Part shown: positions 38,101 through 50,800 of the stretch, in pieces
How positions within the stretch are numbered: position 1 is the stretch's first letter
Layout of the letters: each line of letters begins with the position of its first letter
Assembly: GCA_002633005.1 (NCBI GenBank)
Contig: NMRA01000408.1
Span: 186,001 to 250,000, forward strand
Direction of reading: 5' to 3'
DNA: 64,000 nucleotides
DNA from: Phoronis australis
Lineage: Eukaryota; Phoronida; Phoronidae
Position numbers and translations under genes: made by a program
Notes under the pieces: generated by a model
What the model was told of the DNA's origin: nothing
The model's input: the letters and a program-made list of their open reading frames with translations, nothing else
Databases searched by the model: none

Positions 38101-38905
38101 TTGCCCGTTGGTGACAATGAAATGTGCCACCGATTAGTATTTTACGAAATGATATACATGCATTAACTTCATACTTGAATTACCTCAGCGAAGAACAACT
38201 CTTGCTCTTTTTCACTTCAAACAAAGAGGAGTATTGGGGGTGATGACGAACCCTGAAACATTGAACGGAAATTATATTTTATTAAAAACTGTGTAAAAGG
38301 GCATTCAGTTGTTTCGAACACATAAGAAATTTGTATCTATATTGTAAAACGACATTTCATCGATGCCCTGACTCGCCACACAACTGATTTCTTTTGTCCC
38401 AAACTAGAAGCGCTATATGTCGAATTTTTTGCCTATAAGACTTACAGACAACGTTATCAAGCATGTATTGTATTTAACAAGTTTAAAATAGAATTTCCGA
38501 GTATCAGAATGGTGGGCAGATGTCATTTATTCGCAATATTTCGATATAAAAATAGATGATACCAAGGATCACATCGAAACACGCACTCGAGTTTTAAAAT
38601 GAGAATTTTAGGTAAAAAGCGGAGATAGTACTTCTCGCAGTAACAAAAAGTCCAAAAACAGCATGTGTACGTATTTGTAAAACAAAACAACCGCTTATAT
38701 GAGATCTATACCAGAAATCGATCAGCGTGCGCGCGATAATCTCATCGCTCGCCTCGGGTTCATCATTTTCTGCAAGTTCGATAGTTTCTGCCGTTCTGTG
38801 ATGATGTTCTTCGATAAAGTCGGTTTCTGATAACTTGATAGCCCTGAGAACGTTTTTTAGAATACTCCACCGCTTGAGCTCAGCTCCCACACAAATCGTC
38901 GCCAT
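33778..38905 (-). CDS. Double pipsqueak/CENP-B-type HTH nuclear protein, two exons
   Basis: Coding segments are 38712-38905 and 33778-35146: 1563 nt, 520 codons plus stop, joined in phase (TG|G gives Trp65). What is seen: a 65-residue N-terminus of unknown type; PLDLR at 153-157, a CtBP-docking type motif; helix-turn-helix 1 near 210-250 (SIARQMKIPQSTLSTWKK) followed by a CENP-B-type second domain near 268-332; then helix-turn-helix 2 near 374-414 (SIARQLKVPQSTLSTWKK) and a second CENP-B-type domain near 424-493. No DDE catalytic domain follows. Family knowledge: such modules bind DNA in CENP-B and in pogo/Tc5-derived proteins. Inference: a domesticated sequence-specific regulator, probably a CtBP-recruiting repressor. 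The exon pairing rests on phase and splice sites only; an unspliced start at Met95 (35058) is the alternative. Confidence 0.75.
35908..35982. mobile_element. Short palindromic element, ATGGGCGG family, copy 3
   Basis: 75 bp, ATGGGCGGCGCAGCACTGAG at the left and GGTGCGCCACCCAT at the right, with a long G-run. Same orientation as the copies near 7.5 kb. Confidence 0.7.
36746..36818. mobile_element. Short palindromic element, ATGGGCGG family, copy 4 (inverted)
   Basis: 73 bp, beginning ATGGGCGGCGCACCATAAGG and ending CAGTGCTACGCCACCCAT, so it is the reverse orientation of copies 1-3. A degenerate further piece (GGTGCACCACAGAGGGGC) follows immediately. Confidence 0.7.
37983..38100. repeat. GAC/GAT-rich low-complexity tract
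   Basis: Imperfect GAC and GAT trinucleotides (GACGACGACCACGACGATG and similar) over about 118 bases in the HTH-gene intron. Confidence 0.75.
38712..38905 (-). CDS. HTH gene exon 1
   Basis: It begins with the ATG at 38903-38905, reading MATICVGAELKRWSILK, and ends TTCTG|GTATAG. Charged and helical in character; I recognise no domain. It leaves two bases, which complete a Trp codon with exon 2. Confidence 0.6.
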
Positions 38906-40249
38906 GATGGTGCACCGAATTCGCTGTAATAAAACGAAAATATATCAACGAGACGCCCTAGAATAGATATTTCCACTGTCATAGAAATAATCCACTATGC
39001 TAGCACATCAAGTCTGCGTGTACAGTTACAGTTACTAACCACATACATGTATTGGATACGACTCGCTAATTTGTTGTATAATCTAAAGGCCATTTGTAAC
39101 TTGGGCTTCGAAAAATAAGCCCTTGGTCTATAATCAACTTACTGCATAGTAAACTCCGTACAATGTCTTTTCTGTATCAGTTACAGCAAACGATATTTAT
39201 TAATATATGGTTGCCTGTGTTCCAGGGAAGACGAAGCCAAAAACGAAACACAAACTACTAATACTTACAAATGATCCTTTCACAATAGTGACCGAACTCT
39301 TGTTCGGAAACACAGTAGCCAAGCATATCACGATGTATGGCGATGGGTTGGACCGAAACGTTATTACGCACAATGGAAACACGTGGGCACCAGCTGCCAT
39401 TCGTCCGGTCACATTGGTGCGTACACTGCAAAATGTGATCGGATGACTCAAAAGGCTGCTGCCGACACTTGATTGTACGTGTACGTGCGTGTGGCAAAAA
39501 TTCACATTAGCGTGAAATCAGAAATAAATAGAACAACAGTTTTCAAGAAATCGACGAAAATCTTCCAGTAGTGAAAAAAATATTAAAAAGGAATTTTGAA
39601 GTAAAAATTTAGGCCTAAGCTGGTATCATTTCATTTTCTTCTGACTTCTCCGCGAACCGAGACGAGTACGGATGAATCGCAAAAAAAAATCAACTTTTTT
39701 GAGAAAGCTGAATGCCGGGATTTTTGCCCGGGGGTCACTCATATTGACGAGGAGCCCACAGGCGTGTACCAAAAATTTCGGGTAGGTGGTACTTTTTCAG
39801 AAATGGCAGATCGAATTCATATGAAACCATGCTTGACGTAGTATTCTCCATTACGCGGTTACTAATAAATTGTATCTAAACTGTTCCCATTTTTGCACGA
39901 GAAGCTATCAAAGCTAGGACTTTTATGATCTTCATGAAAAAAGTTGCATCAAATGAAAACGAAATATTTTAGAAATTTTTGTTTTTGAACGTCTATATCA
40001 AAGAGAACTTGACGAATTTATTGATATTGTTTTGCTATCAATGTTGGTTTCTATTTGATAAAATTTACTAAAAAGACATGGTCACCGACACATGACAGTT
40101 TGTCCATTTTCAGAAAATATTTACTTTTACGCAGTTAAAATCAAAAATTGCTCCGACTTGTCCATGGATCATACAAAACCTTAACGCGATTTAAAAACAT
40201 CCCTGATAGAAAAACACAAACGAACATTTCACGTTTTTAACCTTCCCAA
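38906..40249. other. Intergenic: 5' region of the HTH gene and downstream of DGK
   Basis: The promoter of the HTH gene should lie at 38906 and above; no TATA box or other defined element is evident. Overlapping open frames at 39200-39505 on both strands have no recognisable domain. Confidence 0.4.
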
Positions 40250-43200
40250 TTTATTAAAAAAACATCACATGACTGAAGAAGAGACACAATGATTTAGGTA
40301 CATGAATACAGTACGATACGAAATGAACTATGAAAAACAACATGGTGAGTAAAAAGTAAAAAACATTACGAAAATTAGAAAACTTTCATAGGTCACAAAT
40401 GGTTGAGAAACATTTCTTAATCGATTGTTTAGAAAGTAGAAAATCACTTCTAAAATATGTGAATAACTAGTTGATCATAACAAAGAATTCCTCCTCTTCC
40501 GTAGCATACAAGCTTAAAATAACGCCAAGACTTTCCGTGCTTCAAGAGCAAGGTCAGTAACGATTACTACAATATGAAGACTAGAATTGCACTTGATAGA
40601 ACATACTTAAAGAAAAAAACGCACGTACAACCTACACTCCTTTGAACAGCCACAAGGCACTGTTCAACAAAATAGAACAGACTGTGAATCGAGACTTGTT
40701 CAACACGCCCCCTATTGACTGCACAGGAGACACCCTAAAAATTAGTTTGTAGTAATCACACATTTGTTAAAAAATTGCATTCAATGTCATTTTTGTGAGG
40801 AAAACTAAAATTTTCCAGAACAGTAAACCGCACACTGCTGATTGTTAAAATGGACAACTGCCCAACAAATTATCACATTGTAACATTAGTTTAATAAAAA
40901 CCTGTCAGATGGCGGTGATTTCATACCCAGCATGGAACCATAAGCCAATATTAGACTGAGTAGGGTTGAACAGTCGGACAAACGCGCTATAAGCATTACG
41001 TGAGAGCAAATAAGGAAAATGGAGAAAGCAATAACTAAACACATCAATAACTAAACATATCGATCTCTCATCATTTGCAGGAGTTACTTATTAGTAAAAA
41101 TAAAACTTTGTAAAATGTCTAGAGCAAGAGTTGACAGGTAGCACCATTCATAACAGTTTTTCAAGTTCCATTTCAAAGACAGTTTCATAACAGTTGGCCC
41201 TTGCATGTCATTCCGAGCCCTGTACACTCACAATAACAGTGTTATGTCAATGCTTCGCTCTATGGATTTGACCACGCTCATTCGATACAATATTGGTCGT
41301 TTTCGGTATGACATTATATGTATTTATAAATAATGTACAGGATAAGGTCACACAGAAATATGACGCACTTTGTATGAATGAGCATGGATTTAACAGCTTT
41401 ACAGTTCTGCAAAATAGGGCTGAATTGTGCGAAGCAAAAATTTGACTTAAAAAACAAAACTTAAAACAGGAGGTTCTAATGAATCACTCTCTGCAGTTAC
41501 GTTTATGTTGAATAAGCACAGACTGTATTTTTTCCATTTAGGCACACCTAGTGAGAGAAACCATGAAAAGGTCAATAGGAACAAATTGCAAGTGATCTCA
41601 TATTAGAGAATACACCCTCTTTGGTTCTGAGCTGACAGTGACTGGTTACAGCAAATAGCAAGCAGCTGAGGGGAGAGAGAAGTAACCCGCCCATAAGGTA
41701 GTCATGGCAACTTATCTCTAGCATGCTCAAGTCAACTTTCAATAGACAGAATGGGGTTTAATATTAAACAGTGTACCTTCTTGAAGTCTGATATTAACAT
41801 ATATTTGTTTGCTGTAAAGCATCTGATAGGACCACAGAATAAGCAAACCTATCTCAAGTATCCAGTAGTCTGAAAGTAAAGTCTCTTTAAAGTATTGCAT
41901 TAGAAACCTAAACACAGAGGAAGGTTACACTTTGAGGTCACATGTAACAGTCAATGAACTACACCAAAAATAAAACTGTTAAGAAATGCAGTTGCTCCAG
42001 TGAAAGTTGGCCCAGGAAAAACAGCACTAGGCAAACGTACCAGTGAGAATAAACGCTAACATTAAACTGAATGTCCCATCATTTGCACATGAAATGTGGT
42101 AAAGTGTCTTTTATGAATGGTGTGTGAATGGAACATGTAATTGTAAAGAACTTTTCAAGGGATTGTTATTTGTAATCGTATTTGCTGTTCTTGTAAAAAA
42201 GCAACTAAAAAGTCCAGTGGACATCACAGTATTCACCAGGTGATAATAAATAAACATCCGCCTGCTTGGTCACCAATGCAGCCATTTCTATGGGAAGGCT
42301 CTTACTTCACTAGCGACACCTGGTGAATTCCCTATTGGATATGGGCGTGCCTGGTTAACTTATCTCACTGCTGCTTACTTGTGGGGACAGAACCAGCGAA
42401 AAGGAGGATGTCATTATCAGTTGACATGCTTGCACTGTTGCAGTGCAAGCTTAAAATGAATACCAAGTGGTTTGTGTGGGTCCTCACGCTGGAGCAACTA
42501 GACATCTGGACACAACATGGTTTTAGTACACATTTCTCATGATAATCCCAGTTAATAAGTTGAACATTATGTAACTACAACAACCAAATAGAATGAAACA
42601 TATTAAATAACAATTAACGCACTCGTAATTAACCCTAGTCAGTCACTTTGCAATCGTTCAAAAATTCCTTCAGCAGATTTTCAGCAAGTCAGCTGATTTT
42701 GATTTTCACATATACTGTTAGTGCCTACATCTTAATCCACAATCACAGACAGGACCTAGGTCATGTATTTTTGTTCAAGGAACCGGAAATTTTGATTCTA
42801 AAACATTTACTGAACTGAAACTCGTTATATGTAAATTTTCACTGCTTAAAGATGCCAATTCTTGGATTCGTCAGGCTGCAAAGCACTCATGATTGCTGAC
42901 ATTGTACATGGCTAACTCCACTAAAAGACATACAAGATTGTTAACTTGCAGGAGCCAGTTTGCCAAGCATAGACAAAACGGTACAAGCATTAGCAAAACC
43001 AACATCACCTGCCACAGGCCGATGAACTCTTTTGCATCATAAAAGACGTTTCACATTTTACAAAAATAAATTAATAAATTAACAAATTAATAAATAACAC
43101 GCAAATATTTACATATTGATAACAACAATTATGTCACATTGCATTAGACACGGTCACTGATGCGTGCAATAAAACGGTAAAACACGTATCCTCAGTTGGA

Positions 43201-44657
43201 ACAACAACACATACTTATGGGAGTTCTCTGCAGACGAATCTGAAAAATATCTGTTGGGGTACAAAAGCTCAAAGTCAAATACACACACAGGTGTATATTT
43301 GGAAGTGATGAATACATGTCTGGGTGTATCAATACTACATCCGCATGCAAATTAAAACCAGGAGAGGGAATACACAAGATGTCAATGTACAATTTTTCTC
43401 GGAGAAACTTTATTGTTGAAAATTTACTTTTGCTGCAGCTTTACAGGCCGCTTTCCGTGAAACTGGGGAAAGTTTTAGGATTCAACCAGGCATATTTTTT
43501 TCCCAAATATAAACGCCGTGGTTGTACCTCATATACGCTCACCAGGCGTGTCAAAAAATGGGCCTTTCAGCAGAGAACTCCAGTATGACTCATTTTGTTA
43601 CGCGAACTTTAACCCCTAACCCACTGCTTGGTTTGTTCGAGCAACCAATACAAAATGAAACCAGGAAATGTTGATACGAATTTCAGTTGCAATTTCATTC
43701 AAAGTTGTAGTCAATCATTTGTATTCCATGATTATTTAAAAAATAAATTATTTCCACAAACAGATTCACTAGAATATCCTGCGTTAACATAATTTTCACG
43801 TACTTTTTGGTACCAATTACTTCTCAATTCACATCTACTTACTCAGACCAACCACTTAACAGATTACTACATCAAAATTCAAAAATCAAAACATTGTCCT
43901 AATGTTTTCCAAGTTAACTTTAAAAACTTAAAGAAGTGATAGTCTAAAATTAAGGTCAAACATCTTGACTAAACCAGCCTTACACCACTTTTTAAACTGT
44001 GTGAACTGCAAGGATAAAGAAAAACTACAAAATGTGACCCTGAGCATATGTAAAGTAGGATGGGTCTATTTTTGATTCACAAATCAAAGCAAGCAGACTA
44101 CTGTCACATTGCTTGACTGGCATTTGACACAACCAATCATAAATGGGCCTGAATTTCATTACATCAGCTTATCCACACAGACTTCAGTTTGTAAGGTTGG
44201 ATTGTATCAACTCAGGGTAAACTGAACAGGTTTAACCAACAACTGGTGACTGAATACAAAACATAAACCTGCTGCTGGTTCCACCAATCAAACCACTGGT
44301 CTGTTTCTGGCTAATCACAATGTAGGACCTCTGATCTCCATTAACAATTGTCCCAGTTCACGAGTAACGGTCCCCCAATTGCTGTTCAATCTATTTCCAA
44401 TTCCAAACTCATAGCCCAGCTTGTAGGAGACGACTCGCATTCACAGCTTATGGGAGACTCCTATCAACAGCTCTTAATTCACCAAAACTAACATGACTAC
44501 ACTGATCACAACCGATAATCATTGGATAACCCTTGTCACATGACCTCCCATACCAGAGCCTATTGGAGACACCTTACGCTATCACCATCAGCTTCACTTC
44601 TCTAAGACAAGTGCAGCTGCACTAACCACAGTAATAATCAGTGGATTATCTCCCATA
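40250..44657 (-). other. Probable long 3' UTR of diacylglycerol kinase
   Basis: About 4.4 kb below the DGK stop codon without coding potential or recognisable repeats. Minus-strand AATAAA signals occur at 43409-43414 and 40250-40255, which would give a 3' UTR of about 1.2 or 4.4 kb. The extent is inferred; RNA evidence is absent. Confidence 0.4.
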
Positions 44658-44896
44658 TCACAGTTTGTAAGACAGCTCCCCCTGTGGCCTGCTGCTCAGT
44701 TCCTTGATCCCCTGCTGGATTCTCTTCAGGTGGCCCACCTTACTGATACCCAAGTCTTTGAGGTCTTTCCGTTCCAGTTGCAAGAGTTCTGTGCCGCGGA
44801 TATCGTGACGGATGAATGCGTCACGGTACTCTGTCAGACCGATGGTGGCTAACCATATAGCTACTCTCTCAGGAGACCACTCGCTGACGGGTAAAC
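44658..44896 (-). CDS. DGKD: DGK terminal exon 19 (SAM domain)
   Basis: Residues 866-944: [60 protein letters not shown], then a short tail and TGA at 44658. A full SAM fold, placing the enzyme in the type II class. The acceptor is TCATGCAG. Confidence 0.97.
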
Positions 44897-47800
44897 CTGC
44901 ATGAGATGAGTGCGATTTTAACAGGACAAGATAAAGGTATGATATAGGTAAAACTGACCAAGTGGCCTTCAAGATTGAGGTGTGAAGGTTGCATACTTAC
45001 CTATCTCAAGATTCTAGTCAAAGTAAACAACACTTAGATCACACCTACATGATGAAACACCAAAGTTTTATTTCAAGTTAATATAAATGTATCAAAATAT
45101 GTGATATAATTTTACACAATATACAATTTAAATGCCAAACACAAAAAGCAATTTACAAAACCTAAAGAAAATGCGCACTTAATTCCACTACAAGAAGCAC
45201 TGATCAATTTCTTAAATTTTACCTTGCGGCAGGACACCTTTATCCTCACTTTTCTTTCTGTCTTTCTTCAAGAACTTTGGCATGAGCCGGAAGCCTCTTC
45301 CATGTTTGTGTTTGGTATCAAGTTCTTCCTCAGCAATGAACAAGTGAGCGCACACATCCAATATCTGCCTGGTGTCTCCCTCTAGTGTGTTCAGGGCAAC
45401 TGCAAGTCGCTTCACTGGTTCAGCTCTCTGTAGCTGAAACAAAAAATGTCAAAGTTTTAACTTAAAAGTACTACACCTTCAAAACCGTAATTTTCCTTTC
45501 CGTGCAAACATGGGTATTTTCCATACGAAAAACACTGAAAGAGCAAGGATAATTGATTTTGAAAAAATCAACTGGGATAATTGGAATGAATTGTGAGAAA
45601 TTGTGTTCCTTCACATCAAGTGGACAACATAGTGTACTTTTCCAGTCACCAGATGGCACTGTTTTTGATTAACCATTATGTGAATATTTTTGACACAAAG
45701 ATGGCTGCAACATGTTAGCACACACAATTTACATACCACTGTATTAGCCTTCTCAGCCAGGAATACACTGGTCACCTGACACAGGGTCTTGACACTGCTC
45801 ATCAGACCACACATGTGATTACGTACAGCCGGCTGCAAAAGAGAAATGTTTAGCAATGTTAACAACTACTGTTTATAACAATGAATTGAGAGGTTATGTC
45901 GACTGAAGGGCACATGTCTCCGCTTCTCGCTGTATCTGTTGTGTTTCTATTTGTACTTTTTAAATAAAATCACTGAGAGTCCCCACTTATCAAAGCTCCT
46001 CCCAAAACGAGCAAGCTCCTCCCAACACGAGCAAGCTCCTCCCAACACAAACAAGCTCCTCCCAACACAAGCAGGCTCCTCTCGACACAAGCAAGCTCCT
46101 CCCAGCACAAGCAAGCTCCTCCCACCAAACACCACCAAAGCAAGTAACTTCCTTCCCGCCCAGGTGAGCTCCTCCCAATCTAAGCAGGCTTCTCTCCATT
46201 CAAGCAATCTCCTTTGCACACCAACAAGCTTATTCCAAAATGGATAAGCTCCTCCCAAACACATTGTAATGCTCCTCCCCACATAGGTGATACAGACAAA
46301 CTACCTCCCATTCAGACATTAAAGTTCTTACCCATAAATGCAAATGGTAATCGAAACAGATAAGCCCCTCCTACACAAATTACTTCATTTTACACAGCTC
46401 CTTTCTTACAGACAAGTCCTCTCTTACATAGACAAGCTTGTGCCATAGAGGCAAGCTCCTCCCAATACAGACAAGCTCCTCCCTAAAAAAGTAATTCCTT
46501 TCCCACACAGATGAGTGCTGACTTCTCAAACACCACAGACCCCTTGAAGACATACCTCAGCCAGCCTGCCCTCAGGACACAGCAGACCTAAATAGTCAGA
46601 CGTCTCCAGTGCAAGGTGGAACAGTTCGTGCTCCACTGCTCTGTAGTCCGTTGATGCCAGTTTGATGCTGAAAACAGAAGGATTTGTTTAATTCTAATTT
46701 CAAAGAACTTGAACTTGACTGCAAAATGCTACCACACAAAAGGAGTTGAAGTTACTTGCAAAATACTACTGTAACAACACAATTTCCACAAAGGGGTAGG
46801 GTCAAGTTTTGAGTTTTCATACAATCACCTGACATAAATTCAATTGCACGCAATAAACTTCCTAAGGGCCATTGTCCTAGAGTCCCCCAGCTGAGAAATT
46901 TATACAAGTTCTACACATCCAGTACATTAAAAGCCACATAATTATCACAGCAGTCACTAGTACCAGTGAAGGAAGGCCATGGTTGAGTCAAGGAAGCTGT
47001 GTAAGGTGGCCACCTCTTCCTCTGACAAAGAGTACATGCCCGAGGGTGGAGCGCGGTCGTATTTCTGTTTGTAGGACCACGACTTCAGTGTACTCTCAAA
47101 GTCCTGGAATGAGAGCAAAACATGGGATGCATTAGGCAGAATAGACCACTTGCTATGCCACAATTCTGTGGACGTGACACTATTTTCCCGAACCATGAAG
47201 TAGTCAGTTACATAACAACAAAGCATTGACCAAACATGATGATGATGACTGTACAGAGCTCAAACTGCAGTGACTGGTTAAACACCTGTGTTGAGCAAAC
47301 CTAATTTGAATAATTTGCAGGCTATGCTAATTTAATGTCAAAGTAAATGCAGAGAGTGACGTGTACCACCCATGTTTTTTTTTGCTTCAAAACTTACATT
47401 CTGGGAAGAGAAAATGACAGGCTCTTGTATAAAACAACTTGAAATATTCATATCCAAGTATTTCTGTTGACAGTAATGCAAAAACAAGCATTCTGGATTT
47501 GAAAAGAGAAACCAATAGATCATTTGCTAAGTAAACACGTCATATCGTCACTCAAAAACTCAGCAATCAACACCTTCGCACACCAGTTATCAACCACGCC
47601 CCTTACCCTGTCTCTGGTCAACATCTGAGCCCTGTTCTTGTGCTCTATTCGGATGTAACCAGGCGACTGTATCCATGCCTCGCCATCCACTTGCACAGGT
47701 ACCCCCTCATCACCCATGATAGTGATACGGATGGAACGGCACTGAGCGATCCGATGGTACTGGAGATTGATCAACTTGGACATGCCTAACTGCATGGTGC

Positions 47801-50800
47801 CAAACACTGCCACCACCTCCAGGATCTTGTCGTCGAACGACGGCGCAGCAAAGTTCTACAAAAAAGAAATGTGACGAGAAACGTAGAGAATGGATCACAT
47901 TCACGCAGCATTTTCATTTTCCCTGAGTTTTGCAGTATAGGATTATCCATTTTCACAAATTATATTTCCTACAGATAGACTTTTATTCGTGATTTTGGCA
48001 AGAGTAATGGAAATGGTCGGACATATCGTGCCCGAATTTTAAGAACCATTTTTTTTCTCCAATGAATGACGGGCACCAAACTGGTTATCAAAATACGGAC
48101 ACGTTATTTAGACTATTGCCAGGAGAACTGTACGATGGACTGTAATGTAACTCACAAAATTAGTTGAAAATTTTCACCAAAATGAAGTTTTTAATCATCT
48201 TGTGAAAATTCCCACGAATTTACTATTTATTATTTCCTAAATGTTTCTAATATGAATTGAAACGATATTTGTCATCAGGTTTTCCATGACAATTGAAAAC
48301 AAAAAAAAAATGTAATGTTTCTTATATATCTTAATATATCTTAATTTCAAATCGAGAGGCAGTGTGGCCTAGTGAAATAACTTTAGCCTGACAATTTTAA
48401 CACCGTTGTTCTAAATCCAATTTGAAGTGCAAACATTACTTTCAGCATTGTAAGCTGTTCTGCACAGTTCCCTAAAAAACAAATACTTACGTCTTCTTCT
48501 TTCTTTCCGCCCCAAAAATTGATTCCACCACCGTAACTGTAAACACAGAAGAAAATGTAAAAAGTCAGGTTAACATATTAAGTATATTTCAGTGGGAAAA
48601 TGCTGCAAGGAATATTTAAGAAGATTCTTACTTTTCACATTTACGTGGTTTAAGATTATGCCAGACCCTCAAAAAATAAGGCTAACTTCAGAACACCATA
48701 TCTCAGAAACGGCAAATTGGATTCAAACGGAACTTTCAGATATTATGCTTTATGCACTCTAAACTAAACGATAATTAGAAAACTGTAAAATAGTTTTGAG
48801 ATTTCAAATTAAACATGTTATATTAAATAAAATTTGGTTTTGTTATTGATGTAAGAAAAGGGAATGTGACAAGAGCAATGACAACAGCATTTTTCTCATT
48901 TTATGTGATTTCAACACTTGTTTCAGGTTTTACAAAAATTCATTTAGGTACAGTTTCTTCAAAACATTTTTACTAAAAACATTATACATGTTGCAAGCTG
49001 ATGTCTCGGAGTTTTGAAATACAGCTTAGCTTTGACTTTATAAATTTTTCAAACATCCATTGCAGATTATGACCCGATCCTGATTATTTGAATTTATTAA
49101 AATCTCGACTGAGGCTTTTTCAAAACTCTAAGAGTGACACTAATACAATTCAAGCATCAAATAAAAACATTTTCAACATTTTTAAGAAAATGCATCCCAT
49201 TTGGAAGAAACAATGTACTGTGATGTTTTGATTAGTAAAAAAATGAAGAAATCACGACACGTAAGAAAATCTCAATTTTTGTCAACCTAGTGAAATTCGT
49301 CATACATTGCTCTTTCTCAATTTATTAACCACATGTTTGAAAAACAATGTGATGCCTAGGAACTCATGGAAGAATAGTCATTTATTAGTATAGGATGCAC
49401 TTATTGATGCTTGGCACCACTTCAATGAATTCCAAAAGCTTTACACACAATTTATGCACAAACTCTCAACATTGCGACTCTGTATTTTCCAACGCGTGTT
49501 TGAAACACTAGTTTGCCGGGGAGATTAGTCCTTACTTAATAAATGGGGCATATATTGATGTTTTGGCATCACTGCAGTGAATTCCCACGCTTTATTGGAC
49601 AAACTACACACTAAAGTTAACAGCATGTATGGAATTAAATAATCCCCATACAGTCTCAACTGTCCTTAATGTAGGTCACTCTATCATAATTATACATTAC
49701 CTGGGAATGTTAAGGACCACCAGCCCCTGTAAACTGGGCAGTGGTATACGTTGTCCATCACACTCTAACTGGACACGCTGGTCAAGGTTCTTGAATGTTT
49801 TGTTCACCAACTCTTTTCCAATCATAACTCCATACCACATCATATTCTTACGGCGACTCCTGCAACACAGCAAGGCATTCGGAGTCTCCTAATAACTCAC
49901 AATGATGGAGAAAAATTATTGCAAACTTTAATGAGGAATTATAGGCTTAATGGAGGCACTACTGTGTTCCTTTAAAGTGGAACTTGCACGCTAATTCCTT
50001 ATCTCTGTGATTGCTTCGTCAAATTATTTAGAAACACAACATATAGCGACGATGTGAATATGAAGTACGTTGAAAATTGCCAAATGTTTTCAAGAACGAG
50101 TTTTGTGTTGAAGGTGATCTGCCGTAAATCACTCAACTGTATCCAGAAAGTATTGTGACGTGGTGTTGGGGAATAACACTACATGATGTGAGTTATCTGA
50201 GCCCCTAAGGTACGTCATAAGTGCAAAGGTTACACCTTTGCAGAATTTTTTGTTTTCACATCAATTTACAAGTTGTCAATGAATACAACTGCACTTTGTT
50301 TAGTGCAGATGATGTTCCAATAGCATTGACATTTAGCATAGTTAGGGAGCATGCATTTTTCAATTCATACTTAGGATTATTATCAAATAGACACTGCTGA
50401 AGATGAAAATATAAAATCAGCATACACAGTATATATCATACAGTTCCAAAATTAATAAGGACTACGAATTCATTTTTCAAAAACACTGTTGTTCCTTTTT
50501 ATTGATGATATGGTCGAAAACAGATATAATAACTACTGGTCAGGTGCACACGAATAAACCAGCAACAGGAAAGATCTGCTGTTCACTACTTAAAACGTGT
50601 TGAAGTCATGTTAATCAGTCCAAGCTCTGCTGCATTGCCTCAGCACGGACCTTACCATATTGCTAGCAACACAACCCGCAGGTTACTAAAGAGCTGTGAC
50701 ATTACTGGGCACACTGTCGACTCACCTGCATTTCTCAGGGTGCTCCTCCCGTTTGTTGTGAAAATCGAGAGTGATTTTGGCATCAACACCGATTCCAAAG

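Larger units (their letters stand above)
35147..38711 (-). other. Intron of the HTH gene
   Basis: A 3.6-kb intron containing two short palindromic ATGGGCGG elements (35908-35982, 36746-36818), a G-rich stretch at 36819-36880, and a GAC/GAT-rich low-complexity tract (37983-38100). Nothing coding is recognised. Confidence 0.55.
44897..46555 (-). other. DGK introns between visible exons 16 and 19
   Basis: Introns 44897-45222, 45434-45736 and 45833-46555. The last holds a 20-bp minisatellite (45994-46275) and two further related units near 46448-46490. The other two show nothing. Confidence 0.7.
47856..50725 (-). other. DGK introns between visible exons 11 and 14
   Basis: Introns 47856-48490, 48537-49700 and 49860-50725. 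The first contains a tRNA-like SINE head (48357-48420). The second and third are AT-rich without recognisable repeats. Confidence 0.6.

Noticed and set aside
39200-39505. Overlapping open frames on both strands as a gene
   Set aside because: Overlapping frames on opposite strands with no recognisable domain or splice structure.
45939-46282. Open frames on both strands with repeating [18 protein letters not shown] peptides
   Set aside because: They are translations of the 20-bp minisatellite within a DGK intron; no splice or codon evidence.
48357-48420. A functional tRNA gene
   Set aside because: The A-box is good but the B-box is decayed and stems do not pair; a SINE relic is the better reading.
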